A stretch of DNA of 6,073 bases from positions 1-6,073 of the forward strand of contig JAJYRV010000132.1 of the NCBI GenBank assembly GCA_021793935.1, in the 5' to 3' direction. Shown in pieces: positions 5,787-6,073 of the stretch. This stretch comes from Actinomycetes bacterium. Lineage in GTDB: Bacteria; Actinomycetota; Actinomycetes; Actinomycetales; Beutenbergiaceae. The translations under genes were made by a program, and so were the position numbers. The notes under the pieces were generated by a model. That model ran no database searches, was not told the DNA's origin, and saw only the letters and a program-made list of their open reading frames with translations. Numbering within the stretch: the stretch's first letter is position 1; every line of letters starts with the position of its first letter.

Positions 5787-6073
5787 TGGTTGGGATCACC
5801 GGTCGGTTTACCGGGCATCAGCACACCCTGACTCTGATCCTTTGCCGCCCGGTACGCCGCGCGAGCATGAGCGATCACGCTAGCCCAGCTGCCCTCCTCG
5901 CTCGTTGCCGCCGCGGGGTGCGCGATGGCGCGCACGGAGGATTCGTGCGCCGCTGCCGTCAACGCCGCGGCCAGCTCCGCCGCGCCCTCGACCACGGTGG
6001 CGGTGTCGGCGCCGCTGGTGTTGGAGAAGGCCAGCACGTCGATTCCTGCGGCACGGGCACCCGCGGCGTGCGG
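5783..6073 (-). CDS. C-terminal part of an unrecognised protein, cut by the right edge
   Basis: The minus strand is open from the window edge to TGA at 5783, giving 96 residues with strongly G/C-biased third positions at first and more A/T near the end. A GTG at 6037 lies in frame, but the frame is open upstream with equally protein-like sequence (PHAAGARAAGID), so the true start is probably outside the window. The piece reads GIDVLAFSNTSGAD, an alanine-rich helix (VVEGAAELAAALTAAA), RAIAHPAAAT, a helix with VIAHARAAYRAA, and a polar tail ending GKPTGDPNQ. The order of an AGID segment, a xIxHP segment, an xAHAR helix and a GK tail faintly recalls the C-terminal end of CitE/HpcH-type aldolases, but the match is too loose to name it. 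It is soluble in appearance, with no membrane segment. The gene converges on the HNH gene. Confidence 0.65.
   Translation of the reverse strand, partial: PHAAGARAAGIDVLAFSNTSGADTATVVEGAAELAAALTAAAHESSVRAIAHPAAATSEEGSWASVIAHARAAYRAAKDQSQGVLMPGKPTGDPNQ

Noticed and set aside
5628..5883. Plus-strand frames downstream of the HNH gene
   Set aside because: They lie opposite the better-supported minus-strand frames and lack ribosome binding sites or motifs.

Overview
The window comes from a high-GC Gram-positive bacterium, almost certainly an actinobacterium. Supporting this are the strongly G/C-biased third codon positions, a PcrA/UvrD helicase of actinobacterial type (long N-terminal tail, proline/glycine-rich linker, C-terminal Tudor-like domain), and a DUF222 + HNH ('13E12 repeat') protein, a family expanded in Actinobacteria. 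I cannot fix the genus from sequence alone.

Layout. Positions 1-570 (minus) hold the N-terminal 190 residues of a membrane acyltransferase that continues past the left edge. A 145-base gap follows, with a nested hairpin that may end pcrA transcription. Positions 716-3178 (minus) hold a complete pcrA. About 100 bases upstream of it, on the same strand, is a short four-helix membrane protein gene (3280-3633) that I do not recognise by function. Its stop codon lies inside an 18-base tandem repeat. Beyond the stop the frame stays open until a TGA that overlaps the pcrA start codon. A 315-base divergent intergenic region (3634-3948) contains several dyads, repeats close to a promoter, and the start signals for the plus-strand DUF222-HNH gene (3949-5592). 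That gene converges on a minus-strand unit: a partial unrecognised gene running in from the right edge (5783-6073), followed at an ATGA overlap by a short, possibly broken reading frame (5598-5786).

How the genes work together. pcrA is a housekeeping repair and replication gene. The membrane gene lies upstream of it on the same strand and may be co-transcribed with it. The acyltransferase lies downstream and is probably a separate cell-envelope function. The HNH protein is an accessory gene with its own promoter. I found no CRISPR array, insertion sequence, tRNA, rRNA, toxin-antitoxin pair or recognisable defence operon. The window looks mostly ordinary. The points worth checking are the open frame between the membrane gene and pcrA, the missing HNH asparagine, the repeat-rich HNH promoter and the damaged small frame near 5.7 kb.
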